A stretch of 64,000 nucleotides of DNA, taken from the NCBI GenBank assembly GCA_027922465.2, contig BQMF02000273.1, positions 1 to 64,000 on the forward strand, in the 5' to 3' direction. This document shows, piece by piece, positions 1-12,200 of this stretch (the first letter of the stretch is position 1; the number at the start of each line of letters is the position of its first letter). The translations under genes were made by a program, and so were the position numbers. Below the pieces are notes generated by a model. It had not been told where the DNA came from and did not search any database. It saw only the letters and a program-made list of their open reading frames with translations. The DNA is from Turritopsis dohrnii (Eukaryota > Cnidaria > Hydrozoa > Anthoathecata > Oceaniidae).

Positions 1-2445
1 CAATGAAATTTAAGAAACAAAAATGCGTAGGTTTGGACAGTAAGATGAAAAAAAAACAAGATGCCCTACCGGGCAGAAGGATTTCTGCAAGCTTTGCTGC
101 TGAAAATGCCACAAAAATGCAACACTAGCACACTAGTCCTGCAAAACTAAGACAGTCACATCATTCAGCTCGAGAAGCATCAGCATTAAATAAACAAAAA
201 TATTGATGCGACTGACAATGTTCGTCAAGAAAGTCAGCCTACCATAACATAAAAAAGGGGCTTTTCTTTATGCTATCGCGGAGATCATTTATGAAGATCT
301 GTTTTTTTGTACGAATAAGCTGAATGATTGTTACTGGATATTTGCCACCCACGTACTCCAAAAAAGTGCATCGACACAATACGAAACTTTAATTTAACCA
401 CATTAAATATAACGAATCCTATAAAAAGATTGTGTATACTGGCGGTAACCAACATATCGTTTGGGCAGCACAAACTAATATATAAAGTTTCTATATTGAT
501 CTCCTCAGAATGAAAAATATAAATATCACAATAATAATTACTTAGAAATTAAAGCTCATATCTAATCTAAAAGTTAAAAAAAATACAACATACGTAGGGA
601 GAAAAGAGATAAGCTGATATAGCCAGAATACATCCAAAAATTGCTACTAAATATAGTATAAATAGCTGTATAAAGTGCATATATGTTGGTGATGTTGGGG
701 AGGAGCTGAAAGGAAGCTAAGCTGAGCTTTAAAAATCCAAAAGCTTCTAAAAATTGACTTCAAACATGCATACACATACAAAATACACGAAGGTCTTTCA
801 TATTTAAAAAGGCTTGGAGCAAAAATAAAACAAAAAATACCTTTTCTTCCACACACCATCATGTATTGGCACTGTTTTCATATTTTAAACTTCAAGAAAA
901 CTTCTTTCAAAAAACAGAATAACCACACTGTAATTTAATTTTGTGAACATGATAAGTTCCCAACAGTAATGCAATTCTTTATATAAAATTATAAGCTGTA
1001 TTAACTTCTTTTAAAGCCATATTTCCATCAAAGAAACTTTTAGCAAACTACACACGTTCTTTCGCTGCCATTTTTAAAACGTTTTGTGGACGATCACATG
1101 GCATGGCGAAAATCAGCCAATAAACTATCGCTATTTAAGTGGAGGTGGCTAAATTAGCACCCTTTCGTAGAAATCGGGCATTATGCACCAATGACAATTA
1201 AGACGGCTTTTTTATGAACCAATGAAATTTAAGAAACAAAAATGCGTAGGTTTGGACAGTAAGATGAAAAAAAAAACAAGATGCCCTACCGGGCAGAAGG
1301 ATTTCTGCAAGCTTTGCTGCTGAAAATGCCACAAAAATGCAACACTAGTCCTGCAAAACTAAGACAGTCACATCATTCAGCTCGAGAAGCATCAGCATTA
1401 AATAAACAAAAATATTGATGCGACTGACAATGTTCGTCAAGAAAGTCAGCTTACCATAACATAAAAAAGGGGCTTTTCTTCATGCTATCGCGGAGATCAT
1501 TTATGAAGATCTGTTTTTTGCACGAATAAGCTGAATGTTACTGGATATTTGCCACCCACGTACCCCAAAAAAGTGCATCGACACAATACGAAACTTTAAT
1601 TTAACCACATTAAATATAACGAATCCTATAAAAAGATTGTGTGTACTACTGGCGGTAACCACAAATTAATATATAAAGTTTTATATTGATCTCCTCAGAA
1701 TGAAAAATATAAATATCACAATAATAATTACTTAGAAATTAAAGCTCATATCTAATCTAAAAGTTAAAAACATACGTAGGGAGAAAAGAGATAAGCTGAT
1801 ATAGCCAGAATACATCCAAAAATTGCTACTAAATATAGTATAAATAGCTGTATAAAGTGCATAATGTTGATGGTGATGTTGTTGGGGAGGAGCTGAAAGG
1901 AAGCTAAGCTGAGCTTTAAAAATCCAAAAGCTTCTAAAAATTGACTTCAAACATGCATACACATACAAAATACACGAAGGTCTTTCATATTTAAAAAGGC
2001 TTCGAGCAAAAATAAGACAAGAAATACCTTTTCTTCCACACACCATGGCACTGTTTTCATATTTTAAACTTCAAGAAAACTTCTTTCAAAAAACAGAATA
2101 ACCACACTGTAATTTAATTTTGTGAACATGATAAGTTCCCAACAGTAATGCAATTCTTTACATAAAATTATAAGCTGTATTAACTTCTTTTAAAGCCATA
2201 TTTCCATCAAAGAAACTTTTAGCAAACTACACACGTCCTTTCGCTGCCATTTTTAAAACGTTTTGTGGACGATCACATGGCATGGCGAAAATCAGCCAAT
2301 AAACTATCGCTATTTAGTGGAGGTGGCTAAATTAGCACCCTTTTGAGAAATCGGGCATTATGCACCAATGACAATTAAGACGGCTTTTTTATGAACCAAT
2401 GAAATTCGAGAAACAAATATGCGCCGGTTTGGACAGGATGAAAAA
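1..2445. repeat. Tandem duplication of a ~1.2-kb unit
   Basis: The sequence from base 1 recurs from 1220 and begins a third time at 2397. Copy 1 (1-1219, possibly cut at its left edge by the window) and copy 2 (1220-2396) are almost identical, differing by small indels and substitutions. The third copy follows the unit only to about 2445 and then turns into an A-run and a minisatellite. No coding frame is conserved beyond short stretches, so this looks like a non-coding repeat unit or a recent segmental duplication. I do not recognise the family. Confidence 0.9.
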
Positions 2446-2766
2446 AAAAAAAAATTCAGAAAAACACGGACGATCGTAAAGTATTTCTTGCTTACGCAGA
2501 AATCCAAAAATTCAGAAAAACACGGACGATCGTAAAGTATTTCTTGCTTACGCAGAAATCCAAAAAAACAGAAAAACACGGACGATCGTAAAGTATTTCT
2601 TGCTTACGCAGAAATCCAAAAACAGGAGAAAGACGATCGTAAAGTATTTCTGGCTTACGCAGAAATCCAAAAACACGGACGATCGTAAAGTATTTCTTGC
2701 TTACGCAGAAATCCAAAAACACGGACGATCGTAAAGTATTTCTTGCTTACGCAGAAATCCAAAAAC
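2446..2766. repeat. Minisatellite, six units of 46-56 bp
   Basis: Six copies of a unit contain the self-complementary 8-mer ACGATCGT followed by AAAGTATTTCTTGCTTACGC and AGAAATCC. The 8-mer starts near 2470, 2526, 2582, 2633, 2679 and 2725, giving periods of 56, 56, 51, 46 and 46. Long open frames on the minus strand here are only translations of the repeat. Confidence 0.9.
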
Positions 2767-3795
2767 ATGATAAGAAAGTCTTCATCAACAAGTAAATTGA
2801 CCAGAAAGAAGTTAAGGGGTGTGAGAAAGGGATATCTAGACAAAGAAAAAGAAGTTGAGGGTGGAGAATCATATGCTGCTGGGAACTTTTGACTTTACGG
2901 CTTATTTTCTCAAAATGGATTTTTTGCTTGAGTGACGAAAGCAAAACATGAATATCTCAAGAATGGTTTTACCTTTCGCTTTCAAATTTTGAACAGGGAT
3001 TTGTCTATAATTATACTAGTAAATGAACTAAAATGAGCTGCTAGTCTCGTTTCTAATGAGTGTCCTTGGCTAATAAATCTACCAATTTTTGTTTTAATAC
3101 GAGTATTTTGTGAAATATGCCGCCATTTTGAAAATATTGAAAATTTACCTTTTTTCTACTAAGGTTACTTTTATCTCTATTTAAACTTTATTTCCACCAA
3201 TTTTCAGCTTTGTTGCTTTTCTAGGCATGAAGAAATTAGTGTTCTTATTTCAAGTAGTTTTTGTAACATTTTGTGCTGACTCAGCAAAACTGCATGAGAA
3301 AAAAAATTTTTATAGCTTATTTATACCTTAAACTGGTTTTCTTTCTGAAAAAATAAATATTGTGTTTGATGTACCTGTTGTTCTTATGTTAGACTTTTCA
3401 CCTTATTACCACCTTAAGAGATTTTGACGCATCAGCATTTTACCTTATTAAAACTCATCTAGCAAGTCCAACCTATGCTAAAGAAACTGAGAAATTTGCG
3501 AGTTTGATCTTTTTTTACACTGTTAAATATAACATTGTTTTTCTTAGACATTCAACAAAACCCGCCGTTATAGAAACTTAAGAATAAGAATGTTTATTGT
3601 TGCTAAAAAGGTACTTGACCTTGGCCTTGACATAAGAATGTTTATTTCTCTCATACACTGGATGTAACTGTGGATGTTCATAAGTTCAGTGGATGCTTTA
3701 TACGAAATTCCCACGTTTTAAAAACGGCGGAGGAAGTAAAGGCTCTCAAAAACAATGACGTGGTAAAAAAAAAAAAAAAAAAAAAAAAAAGAATA
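2767..3795. other. Non-coding stretch, no gene seen
   Basis: AT-rich sequence without splice-bounded coding segments or a recognisable repeat, ending in a poly-A run near 3763-3790. I see nothing functional here. Confidence 0.5.
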
Positions 3796-3945
3796 TACAG
3801 TCGACTCTCGATATCTCAAACTCTCAGGGGACCGAGAAAAAAGTTCGAGATATCGAGAGGATTTTGGTAGTGCGTAGTGTCTAAAGGGACCAAGAAAAAA
3901 GTTTGAGATACCAAAAAGTTCGAGATATCGAGAGTCGACTGTGTA
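3796..3945. mobile_element. Short MITE with CAGTCGACTCTCGATATC ends
   Basis: A sequence of about 147 bp has inverted ends: ACAGTCGACTCTCGATATCT on the left and its complement at 3923-3943, with TA at both outer edges. Internal copies of GTTCGAGATATC add further inverted symmetry. The CAGTxGACTCTC terminus and TA target site are typical of pogo/Tigger-like (Tc1/mariner superfamily) MITEs. No transposase is present. Confidence 0.8.
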
Positions 3946-5489
3946 TCCATTTCACAGCTAAATAATAGCTACAGCGTAAGAAATAAGGGAATGGTACAAA
4001 TGTCCGGATAAACAGCGTTATATAGTGAAATTTTTTAATATGTAACGTCTATTTTCGCAAAGTTTTGCGTACCGTGATGGTCGCCATATTTACAAACAAT
4101 CTGTACATCAACTTGTTCCTACTGATCTTGAAGGGTGAGATTAGAACTAGTACTATACACCAAGTCAAGCCAAGCGCTCCTCAGGTGAAATAAGAACAAA
4201 TTTCAATTTCTTCACAGAAAAATTTTTATGTGGTGAAAAAAGCAAAAAGGGTTCAATCTGAAATCAAAGAGAAAATTTTCAGTAATGTTTGATATTCAAG
4301 TATGGGAGGTTTCAATTCGAGAAAAAAAATTGTATTTTCATAAGAAGAGAATCTTATTAAGGTTTATTATTGCTGTTTACAAAAGGGTCTGAGAACGAGT
4401 TTAGAATACTACCACGATGAAGAGCGAAAAAAAAAACAGAGCTCTTTTTATTTTCGTGTGCTTGTTATGCGTTAAAAAAACCTCAAAAACAGTAAGATTG
4501 GAGTCCGATATAAAAGTGAAGCTGTTTTTTAAAGAGAAAATCGGGTTTCAAACACTTCTAAAAAGATTATGAAAGTTATGCTTAAAATAAACATCCCATT
4601 TAACAGAAACGGAATTCGTTTCATCTCGGATTTTCTTACATCATTTTTCCGTTCTTGCTTCGAGTAGAAAAGTGCAAAATCCGAAGAACTTCTGCATAAA
4701 AAAAAAAACTATTCCCGCAATGGTTAGATAAAACTTAGAATCAAGTAATAAAACGATTAGAAAAAACCTGAATATTGAAATCCAAAAACTAACATTGTGA
4801 TCTAAGTTGCTTTTTTTCCTGGGATGAGTTTGAGTAAACGTGGTACTTTAATTTGAACTGGAATTACGGCTTCTCCCCAGCCTATTGGGGATGCCTGATT
4901 TTTGTCATTATCGCACGTTGTTCTTGTTTTAAAATTAGTATTCTACACTTCCTTCTTTAGATTTCCATTCAAACGGATGCGTAGATATGGAGAACATATG
5001 AAAGTTATATTTTCGAGATAAATAAATAAATTGTAGAAATACTTCGCTTTCCTTCAGTCACCAGACAGAGATAAAAAATAACTGAATAAGGAAGCGTTGG
5101 AATTTAAAAGCAGTGATTTCAACGGAGAGAAGTAGCTACGTTGGGATAAGCACATTCGTTTCAAAAAAAGTCTTCATACCTTCATTTTGATTGCCCCAAC
5201 AGAAATTATCATTCCCAAGCACTAAAACGTAAAATAGAACTACCATCAAATTCGCCATGACTTTTTGTGTATGAAATCACGAAATCTAACAGCTCGATTA
5301 AACAGTTTCAAATACGCTGCTGACAGTGTTTCGACTTCTTCCAGATTCTGAAGAAGTATCATATTTCCATTTGTTTATTTTTGTGTACAATGTCTTGAGT
5401 TTCTGTTTCCTTTCAGTGTACTTTTTTCGTCATTTAGCTAATCTAAATTTATATCTGATCACAACATAAGTTCCAATCTCTTTCAAAAT
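3946..5489. other. Non-coding stretch, no gene seen
   Basis: AT-rich DNA with poly-A tracts. No exon with splice-site support and no clear repeat was found. Confidence 0.5.
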
Positions 5490-5559
5490 CAACCTCGTAC
5501 CCAGGGTTTCCTGCCTTTTGGATATACGGACAGGCAAGAAACCCTGGGTACGAGGTTGC
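5490..5559. mobile_element. 70-bp palindromic MITE with 8-bp target duplication
   Basis: Two arms of about 26 bp (AACCTCGTACCCAGGGTTTC and its complement) are separated by a short loop. The flanks carry a direct repeat TTCAAAAT at 5482-5489 and 5560-5567, a perfect 8-bp target site duplication, which suits a hAT-type MITE. Relatives are at 49807-49892 and 53608-53686. Confidence 0.85.
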
Positions 5560-6950
5560 TTCAAAATATTAGATAAACAATGATTACTGGGGATAGCAAG
5601 TATTTTAATGATACTTTTCACATAAAAGTGTCGATATCAGTTTGTTGGGACAAAATTAAATGAAATCTACATAACCACCTCCATCAAAAAAAACAAAAAA
5701 AAAACAAAACATGTTCTCGCTATGTGAAACCATCGCTTTCTTTTGTGTAATCGCTAAAACTCGTTATCGCTATCTCACGAACTAATCTTTATAGTTTAAA
5801 GCATAAAAAAGTTGATCTTTTGACATTCCCATAATTTAAAATCGTTAGATCATTACCAACATCATTTCCTGTCCCTTTTAGTGCTCACGAAAACAGTCTT
5901 TCCTTTATGAGGGTATTAGCCTATGATGCAGCAGCATATTCTTAAATTTTGGACTAGACCTAAATTGACAACAGACAAAAATGTGTTATTAATGTGTACC
6001 CGAGATGTTGGCCTATAATTTTAGGTCATGCAAAGGATTTATGAGTCATGGATCAAAGCCACTGTATGGGTTACGAGAAGAACAATGTTGTTTCAATTTT
6101 ACAACTCTACAACTTTCTCAACACTCCATTTTTTCAGTCACTCCACCGTTTGGAGGTTGGGTAATCGAGTCGCGCCAAAATTCTGTCCACTTTGCATGAA
6201 AGTGAAAGTCAACGTATGCTCTCCAAATTATTGACTCGATCACCTTAATGCTTCCTTATATTTATATTGATATTTTAAATCTATCTTTGAAGAAAGTAGT
6301 TTCTCTTGTTGACTATGTGTATAGGAGTTTGACAGTGCTATGGTATAGGTCGCACCATCTCCGTAAATATATACACGGGGTTTTTTTTATAAGCAACATA
6401 TTTATAAACTACACTAATAAATTTTCTCAAAAAGTTAAGCAACAGTACTACCGGAATCTTAGATAAATTAGCAACAAAATTTTGAAAAGATGCAGCACTA
6501 GCATAGCTACAGCAAATTTCTTAAAATTGTTACACTAGGTTGTGCACTATATATAATGATTTGAGTGACCTAGACTTTATACTTTAATTAAACAATTTAG
6601 ACGTGTATTTTTTCGCTTATTGATTAGCAGCAAATAAAGCAACATTCCTACTAACGTCTGACCTTGGTTGTTTATAAAAAAAACAACGTGTAAGGTAGAA
6701 TCAGTGGTGAGTTAATATCAGAAACGAGCTAGCAACTTTAACCAGCACTGGCTTTATTGTAAACTCTGTCAAAGTAACTTAAATTCGGAGAGATTGACCA
6801 AGGATTGGAATGCTATTAAATACCTAATTCTTTTATTATAAACTCCTTCTACTGTATATCCTGTTTGAGTCCAGTATATTGCGGCAACATTCATAGGGGG
6901 TGGTGACCACTAGACTTCTTGAATCGTACGTATGTATCTTTCTTTACAAG
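5560..6950. other. Non-coding stretch, no gene seen
   Basis: AT-rich sequence with several short unsupported open frames. No splice-bounded exon or repeat was recognised. Confidence 0.5.
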
Positions 6951-7127
6951 TACAGTGGACTCTCTCTAATTCGACTTTCCATTACTCGAACTCTCCATAA
7001 TTCGAACTGAATCAGTGAGTCCCTTCAAGCAAAAACGTAACAGTTTCACTCTCTATAACTCGAACTCTCCATAATTCGAATGATATTGTTTTCCCCTTCA
7101 AAGTTCGAGTTAGGGAAAGTCTACTGT
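6951..7127. mobile_element. MITE with TACAGTGGACTCTC ends
   Basis: The left end TACAGTGGACTCTCTCTAAT and the right end GAAAGTCTACTGTA are imperfect inverted repeats. Internal repeats of CTCCATAATTCGAA occur twice. It belongs to the same broad CAGTxGACTCTC class as the element at 3796. Its right end abuts the 31-bp tandem repeat. Confidence 0.75.
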
Positions 7128-7211
7128 AGTGGGGGAGTAACCTCACTCGTTTAGAAGTAGTGGGGGAGGGACCTCACTCGTTTAGAAGTAGTGGGGGAGG
7201 GACTTCACTCG

Positions 7212-7213
<2 letters not shown>
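7128..7213. repeat. 31-bp tandem repeat, left block
   Basis: Units of TAGTGGGGGAGGGACCTCAC plus TCGTTTAGAAG are repeated nearly three times. The third unit is interrupted at CACTCGTTT by the LINE fragment; the array resumes at about 8379. Confidence 0.85.
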
Positions 7214-7259
<46 letters not shown>

Positions 7260-8378
7260 GAATATTTATTACAGGATGGTTCCTCAGTTATAAATACATA
7301 TATACAATATATACAAATACTGTTATTCTGGAAGTCCTGTGCAAAAATGACGTAAAGGATTTAAAATATTAAGAGACGTATAGACGAGTTAGCCAAAAAA
7401 CATGAAAGCTCTGAAATGAGAAAAGAAAATGATGTAACCACATTAAAGAAAACAATCAACAATTAAAGAAAAAGCGAAAACGAATGTCAAAAATAAAAAG
7501 AAAAGAAAAGTTACTAATAGGTGATTATTATACACACAGAAAATTTATAAATTTTTTATAAGATCTTTAAATTTTTCATAATCCTTTTCAGCTCTTATCT
7601 CAGAAGGGAGACTGTTGTATATCAAAGCCCCTTGAAAGTAAAACGAGTTCCGTTCTGCTTCTAATTTTACTGGTGGTAGTCGTATAAGGTTTCCATTGTT
7701 TCGTGTATTTCGTCCAGTGCATAGTTGAAAATAGTTTTTGAAATTTGAGCATACATCATTAGTTAGGCACCGATGAACATAATTTACGGCTTTCTTACGA
7801 ATAATTGTGTTTGACTTGGGTATCACAAACTCATGTCCTACAATTTCCTGTGCACGTTGTTCCAAACTGGCGATCTTGTCCTTCAAGTATTCTGGGATTA
7901 CACTAATCGTTACAAAGGAACAGTACGTTAAGAAAGGGAGAATCATCGTTTTGTAGATGGTATAACTGGTTTTTGGATCTAGCATAAATCTCATTTTTCG
8001 TAGCAGATTAACACGCGATGAAGCTTTTGATATCGATTTCCTGATGTGTTCAGTTAGATTCAGGTTACTCGTTAATAGTACTCCCAGGTACTTGTAGGTA
8101 TCGGTGCAGTTTATGTCAGTATATTGATGTTGGATAATGATTGGTTGGTCATTAAGTTTATGCAGGCGGTTGTTAGTACCAAAAACCATAACTTCTGTTT
8201 TGCCTTTCTTACAATTCAGGATAAGCTCATTCTCTTTCAACCAGTTTGCAAATATCTTGAATTCATGTGTCAAGACCTTTTCAATGTCATCAATAGACTT
8301 CGCAGAGTAGTAAAGGACAGTATCATCTGCATATTTGGTTATCCTGCATTGAGATAAAACTGTAGCCGAATCATTAAA
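7214..8378 (-). mobile_element. 5'-truncated L2/CR1-like LINE, reverse transcriptase C-terminal part
   Basis: A minus-strand frame from about 8378 to the stop at 7545 encodes the end of a non-LTR reverse transcriptase. It contains the catalytic KYADDTVLYY motif (YADD box), then the NWLKENELILN and KTEVMVFGT block and the KYLGVLL block typical of domains 6-7 in L2/CR1/Rex-type LINEs. The frame starts abruptly upstream of YADD, so most of ORF2 and the endonuclease are lost by 5' truncation. The 3' end carries an (AAT)n tail on the minus strand (7214-7256), as in L2/CR1 elements. It sits inside the 31-bp tandem repeat with a short GTTT duplication at the junctions. The open 3' frame suggests a fairly young but dead copy. 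Confidence 0.9.
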
Positions 8379-8446
8379 GTGTTTAGAAGTAGTGGGGGAG
8401 GGACCTCACTCGTTTAGAAGAAGTGGGGGAGTAACCTCACTCGTTG
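8379..8446. repeat. 31-bp tandem repeat, right block
   Basis: This continues the array at 7128-7213 on the far side of the LINE insertion, with about two further units. Confidence 0.85.
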
Positions 8447-8588
8447 ACTAAAATGATAGAGGTCAGATGAATTCAGCTTGAAGTAAATAAAAACGGTGTA
8501 AAGTGACAGAAAAAAAAGAGTTTTGTTTCATATGCAAAAAATTATTATTAAAATTATTATTAGACCATTTCCAATCGTTCTACGTGAG

Positions 8589-8749
8589 CAGGGTTCCCAC
8601 TCCTTTTTTTGATCTCAAAATTGAGGAGATTTCTCAATTTGATATATTTAATAAAGTGAGGTCCCTGAAACTGCTATTGATCCACATAAACAAATCAATA
8701 ATAGACAGAGAACTTGATGATAAATAGTTGAGTAGGTGTGGGAACCCTG
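8589..8749. mobile_element. 161-bp MITE with CAGGGTTCCCAC ends
   Basis: Inverted ends CAGGGTTCCCACTCC and GTGTGGGAACCCTG bound the element. The flanks GTGAG and ATGAG suggest a degraded 5-bp duplication. The terminus is shared with the outer element at 26040-29238. Confidence 0.75.
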
Positions 8750-9296
8750 ATGAGAGATGTCACTGCTGACAGCATCATAAACAATAGGATTGCAATCCTC
8801 ATTTTATTATTTTTAACCTGCTTTAACCCGTGAAAAAATCGAACTGATGGACGTTCGACTAACAACAGAAATTATGAAGTTAAGATATACACGTCACAAA
8901 ATAATAAACATGAACTGAGTTAACGGGGTGTATAGAACTTGGAATTACCATGTAAAAAAACAAAGCAAAACAAAATGTGTGGACAGGTATTCCTTTATAC
9001 AGTGCTGTGACATTAAAAACTGGTTAAGATATTTATAGTTCGTTATTGATGATAATCTCCGTGAAAAAAGCTAGGAATCTGCGAAAGAATTTATAAGAAA
9101 TAAAAAAAAATCACCAGTAAAATATAAAAAACTTTAGAAAACCTTTCCTGGAAAATATGATACATTCAATGTTTTTTTTTAACTGAAACCTAAAATAAAA
9201 ACCAGCAACCTACCTACTACCGAACATTATAGCTAATCCCGGTTTAAAAACAAATTTGTTCCGATTGATAAATCGTCGGACGTAAATACCGACCTA
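8750..9296. other. Probable 3' flank of the amidase gene
   Basis: AT-rich sequence downstream (minus strand) of the amidase stop codon. No coding segment or clear polyadenylation hexamer close to the stop could be assigned. Confidence 0.4.
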
Positions 9297-12200
9297 CTAA
9301 CATTGTTTTAAAATATTGAAATACACCTCCGGTTTGCCAATACTGACGTGTTTTTCAATCGCACGACCGACTCTCAGGAGGAGATCTTCTCTCCACCATG
9401 CAGCCATTACTTGAACGGAAATAGGCAATCGGTTCTCCGCGTATTTGATCGGTTGGCAGATGGATGGTATGCCGGTCAAATTGGCAAGGGTGTGATTTCT
9501 AGAGATAAATAGATATGTAGAATCACCAATAAGGAACCAACATGCACATAGAAAGGCCACTTACTGCATAATCCGACGCGTTAAATCGTTGTTCAGGTAA
9601 CCATACTTCTCAATCGAATCAGTGATTATCGGTTGAAACTCGTTACAACCTAAACCAAGTCAAACAAAGAAACTCTTAGATAGGATACGATGACAACTTA
9701 GATACCAAACCGTTAGCTGATCTTAGAATTGATAGATTGATTCACTATACTAGGTCAGTATTTAAATCCTTCAACATTCCGACATCTTTATCTGCTACCA
9801 ACCAACCGTTTATTAGTTATGATGCGTTGGATGCATCGAATTGCTTACGTAACACAAACATCGTTGCAGAACGTTTATAAAAAATATTGTCTTAACGAAA
9901 CTTTGTTTATTCAACTTCGACAGACTAAAAGCTAATGGTTCAGACTGGCATTGGATTGGAAATTGATCCACGCCTGCGCAGTAGCAACATATCCATCACA
10001 ATTATAATTAGCTACTCGTGGAGGGATGCTCACTTGGAAAGAAATCTGGTGTCTGCCATGGCCAGTTAAGCTCCATGTAAGTGAAGAAGAGGAAAAAATG
10101 GCTGTCAGTAATGGATCAAAATACAATAATTTATGTAATTAGCAGAATCTAAATCGGCGAATCACGTCCAGACTGCCAAATCCGACAAATTTTACGAATT
10201 AGTCAAATAAAAGTCGTAATAATTTGTAATCCCTAACACAAAAGTTAAACTTCATACTTCACAAGGAATACAGGATCCGAGGTTCAATTAACAATTCGGA
10301 AAGCTGTAACAGAAATCCAGCAACTACTTCATACCTGGAGTTAGAATCACATCCACGTTTTTGAATAGAAACTTCAAGACGTTCATCATTCTCGTGCGTT
10401 GTTTTGCGCTTTGTATGTAATCATGGGCGTCAAACCCTCGAGCACTCGTTAAATTAAGTTTAATGTCCAAATTCTAAAAAAGGAAAGTCGTATATGGACA
10501 CATTTGTTGAGAAACCACTGCGAAAGTGTGACCACTGCGATTTCACATGACTCAATGAAAATGTGAAGTGCATTGAAATTGTCGCATTGACTTTTTGGTA
10601 CTGGTCTAACAACGCTGGCCTTTTTGAATGGCATTGCAAAACTGTGAACATGCCCAGAACATCATATCTTATACAGAGTGTATCAAAATGCTGGAAACGG
10701 AAATTCCAGAAGTTGTTTTTTTAAATGAGTACCGTAAATGACCGATTAAGCGCCCAGGACTCAATTAAGCGCCCCGTCCGATTAAGCGCCCAGGTTTAGA
10801 GGAAAAAATTTGTAATGAGCGCCCAGGTTCCGATTAAGCGCCCAGGTCCAAAAACTGAAACTGGGCGCTTACTCGGCAGATACGTAAAATATTGAGGAAA
10901 ACATCGTTTTTAGTTGAACTTTCACCATAAAGAAGGAAACTCAATAACGCAGGAATGAATTATTTTCATCTCAAAAGTGAGAGCATTTATCGAGCTTTTT
11001 TGAAGTTGCTCGAGTAGGACAGAAGCAGTTCTTATTCAGTATTCAGTGAAAAGATAAACTGTATTGGTAGTTTTAGTGATTTTTTATTAACCGCCCAGGA
11101 CTCAATTAAGCGCCCCGTCCGTATAAGCGCCCACCGTAAAAGTTCAAAAAAATTATAAGCGCCCAGGGTGATTAATCGGTCATTTACGGTATACCGAATA
11201 TCAAAATAATTTTTACGTCAATAGAAAGCCCTTTTTTCAACATCGTTCAACTTAATTATTAAAACTAATCGAAATTAGATTACATTGTCCAAAACATTTT
11301 CCTTAATTTTTCAAAAACCACTTTTTCATTTTTCTGTGAAACAGTTTTGAAAAATCCTGCATCTTCAAATAAAAACGGTCCTCATACCATTTTATCAAAA
11401 CGTTCTTCGTACTTCTTCCAGTTGCCAACACCCATTTCTGCCATGATCGAAATAATATGTGCTTTTACTGCCTCCTAAAAATTCAGTAAAAAGCATGCTG
11501 AACAGATCACATACTTCATAGTCAAACAGTCAAACCTTCCATTAGGTGTAAGGCTCTGTTTACATAGAGAAATTTCATCCCGCTCTCCCACCGCCTAACT
11601 GAGATACATGTAATGAAATTGTTGCGTTTTCATGAACAAATTCAAGCTGAGACGTTTCATAAACAGTTATTGTTCATAAGCTATAGAGCACTAGCAGTCT
11701 GAGAGTGTTCGTAAGCTATAGAGCACTAGCATGAGAGTGTGAGAGTGAGCGAACACAAAGTTATTCGATCTGTTGATATTCCAGTCTGGCAAGGCAATAA
11801 AAAAGAAATCTGAATTACAATCAGTTACATTCATGTCTCGCCCCCTGAACAAATTCTTTCTGGGTCCCTTTCAAGATAATGAGCTGTTATAACTGAGGGG
11901 TTCATTATGCTGATGTCAGCAGTTCATTACAACAAATTCGTCTGACAAATCGTTACTACTAGACTTCTACGGTGTAAACCATGCGAAATGTATTTGGGTT
12001 AGCGAGGATGAGCCTCGTTCTTTCAGACGATTCTAAGAAACTTTTGATCGTATCAATGTGATGGTAACGATGGTAACGACTTGCTTGATGGACATACACT
12101 TGCAATATTGAATTAAAACAACGGTATCCGAACTAAATTTCGTGGACAGACCACCGGTTGACGAGATTATGCAGCAACAAACCTCTTTTTCAGGAACATG

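Noticed and set aside
2358..2944. Overlapping minus-strand frames rich in FLDFCVSKKYFTIVRVF
   Set aside because: These come from the minisatellite units at 2446-2766 and have no independent coding evidence.
7160..7372. Frame with a poly-Leu run resembling a signal peptide
   Set aside because: The Leu run is the (TTA)n tail of the LINE on the other strand.
9932..10126. Possible extra amidase exon (64-codon frame)
   Set aside because: Joining 10335 directly to 9649 keeps phase and gives the expected family spacing from LTP to NLTGIPS, leaving no room for it.
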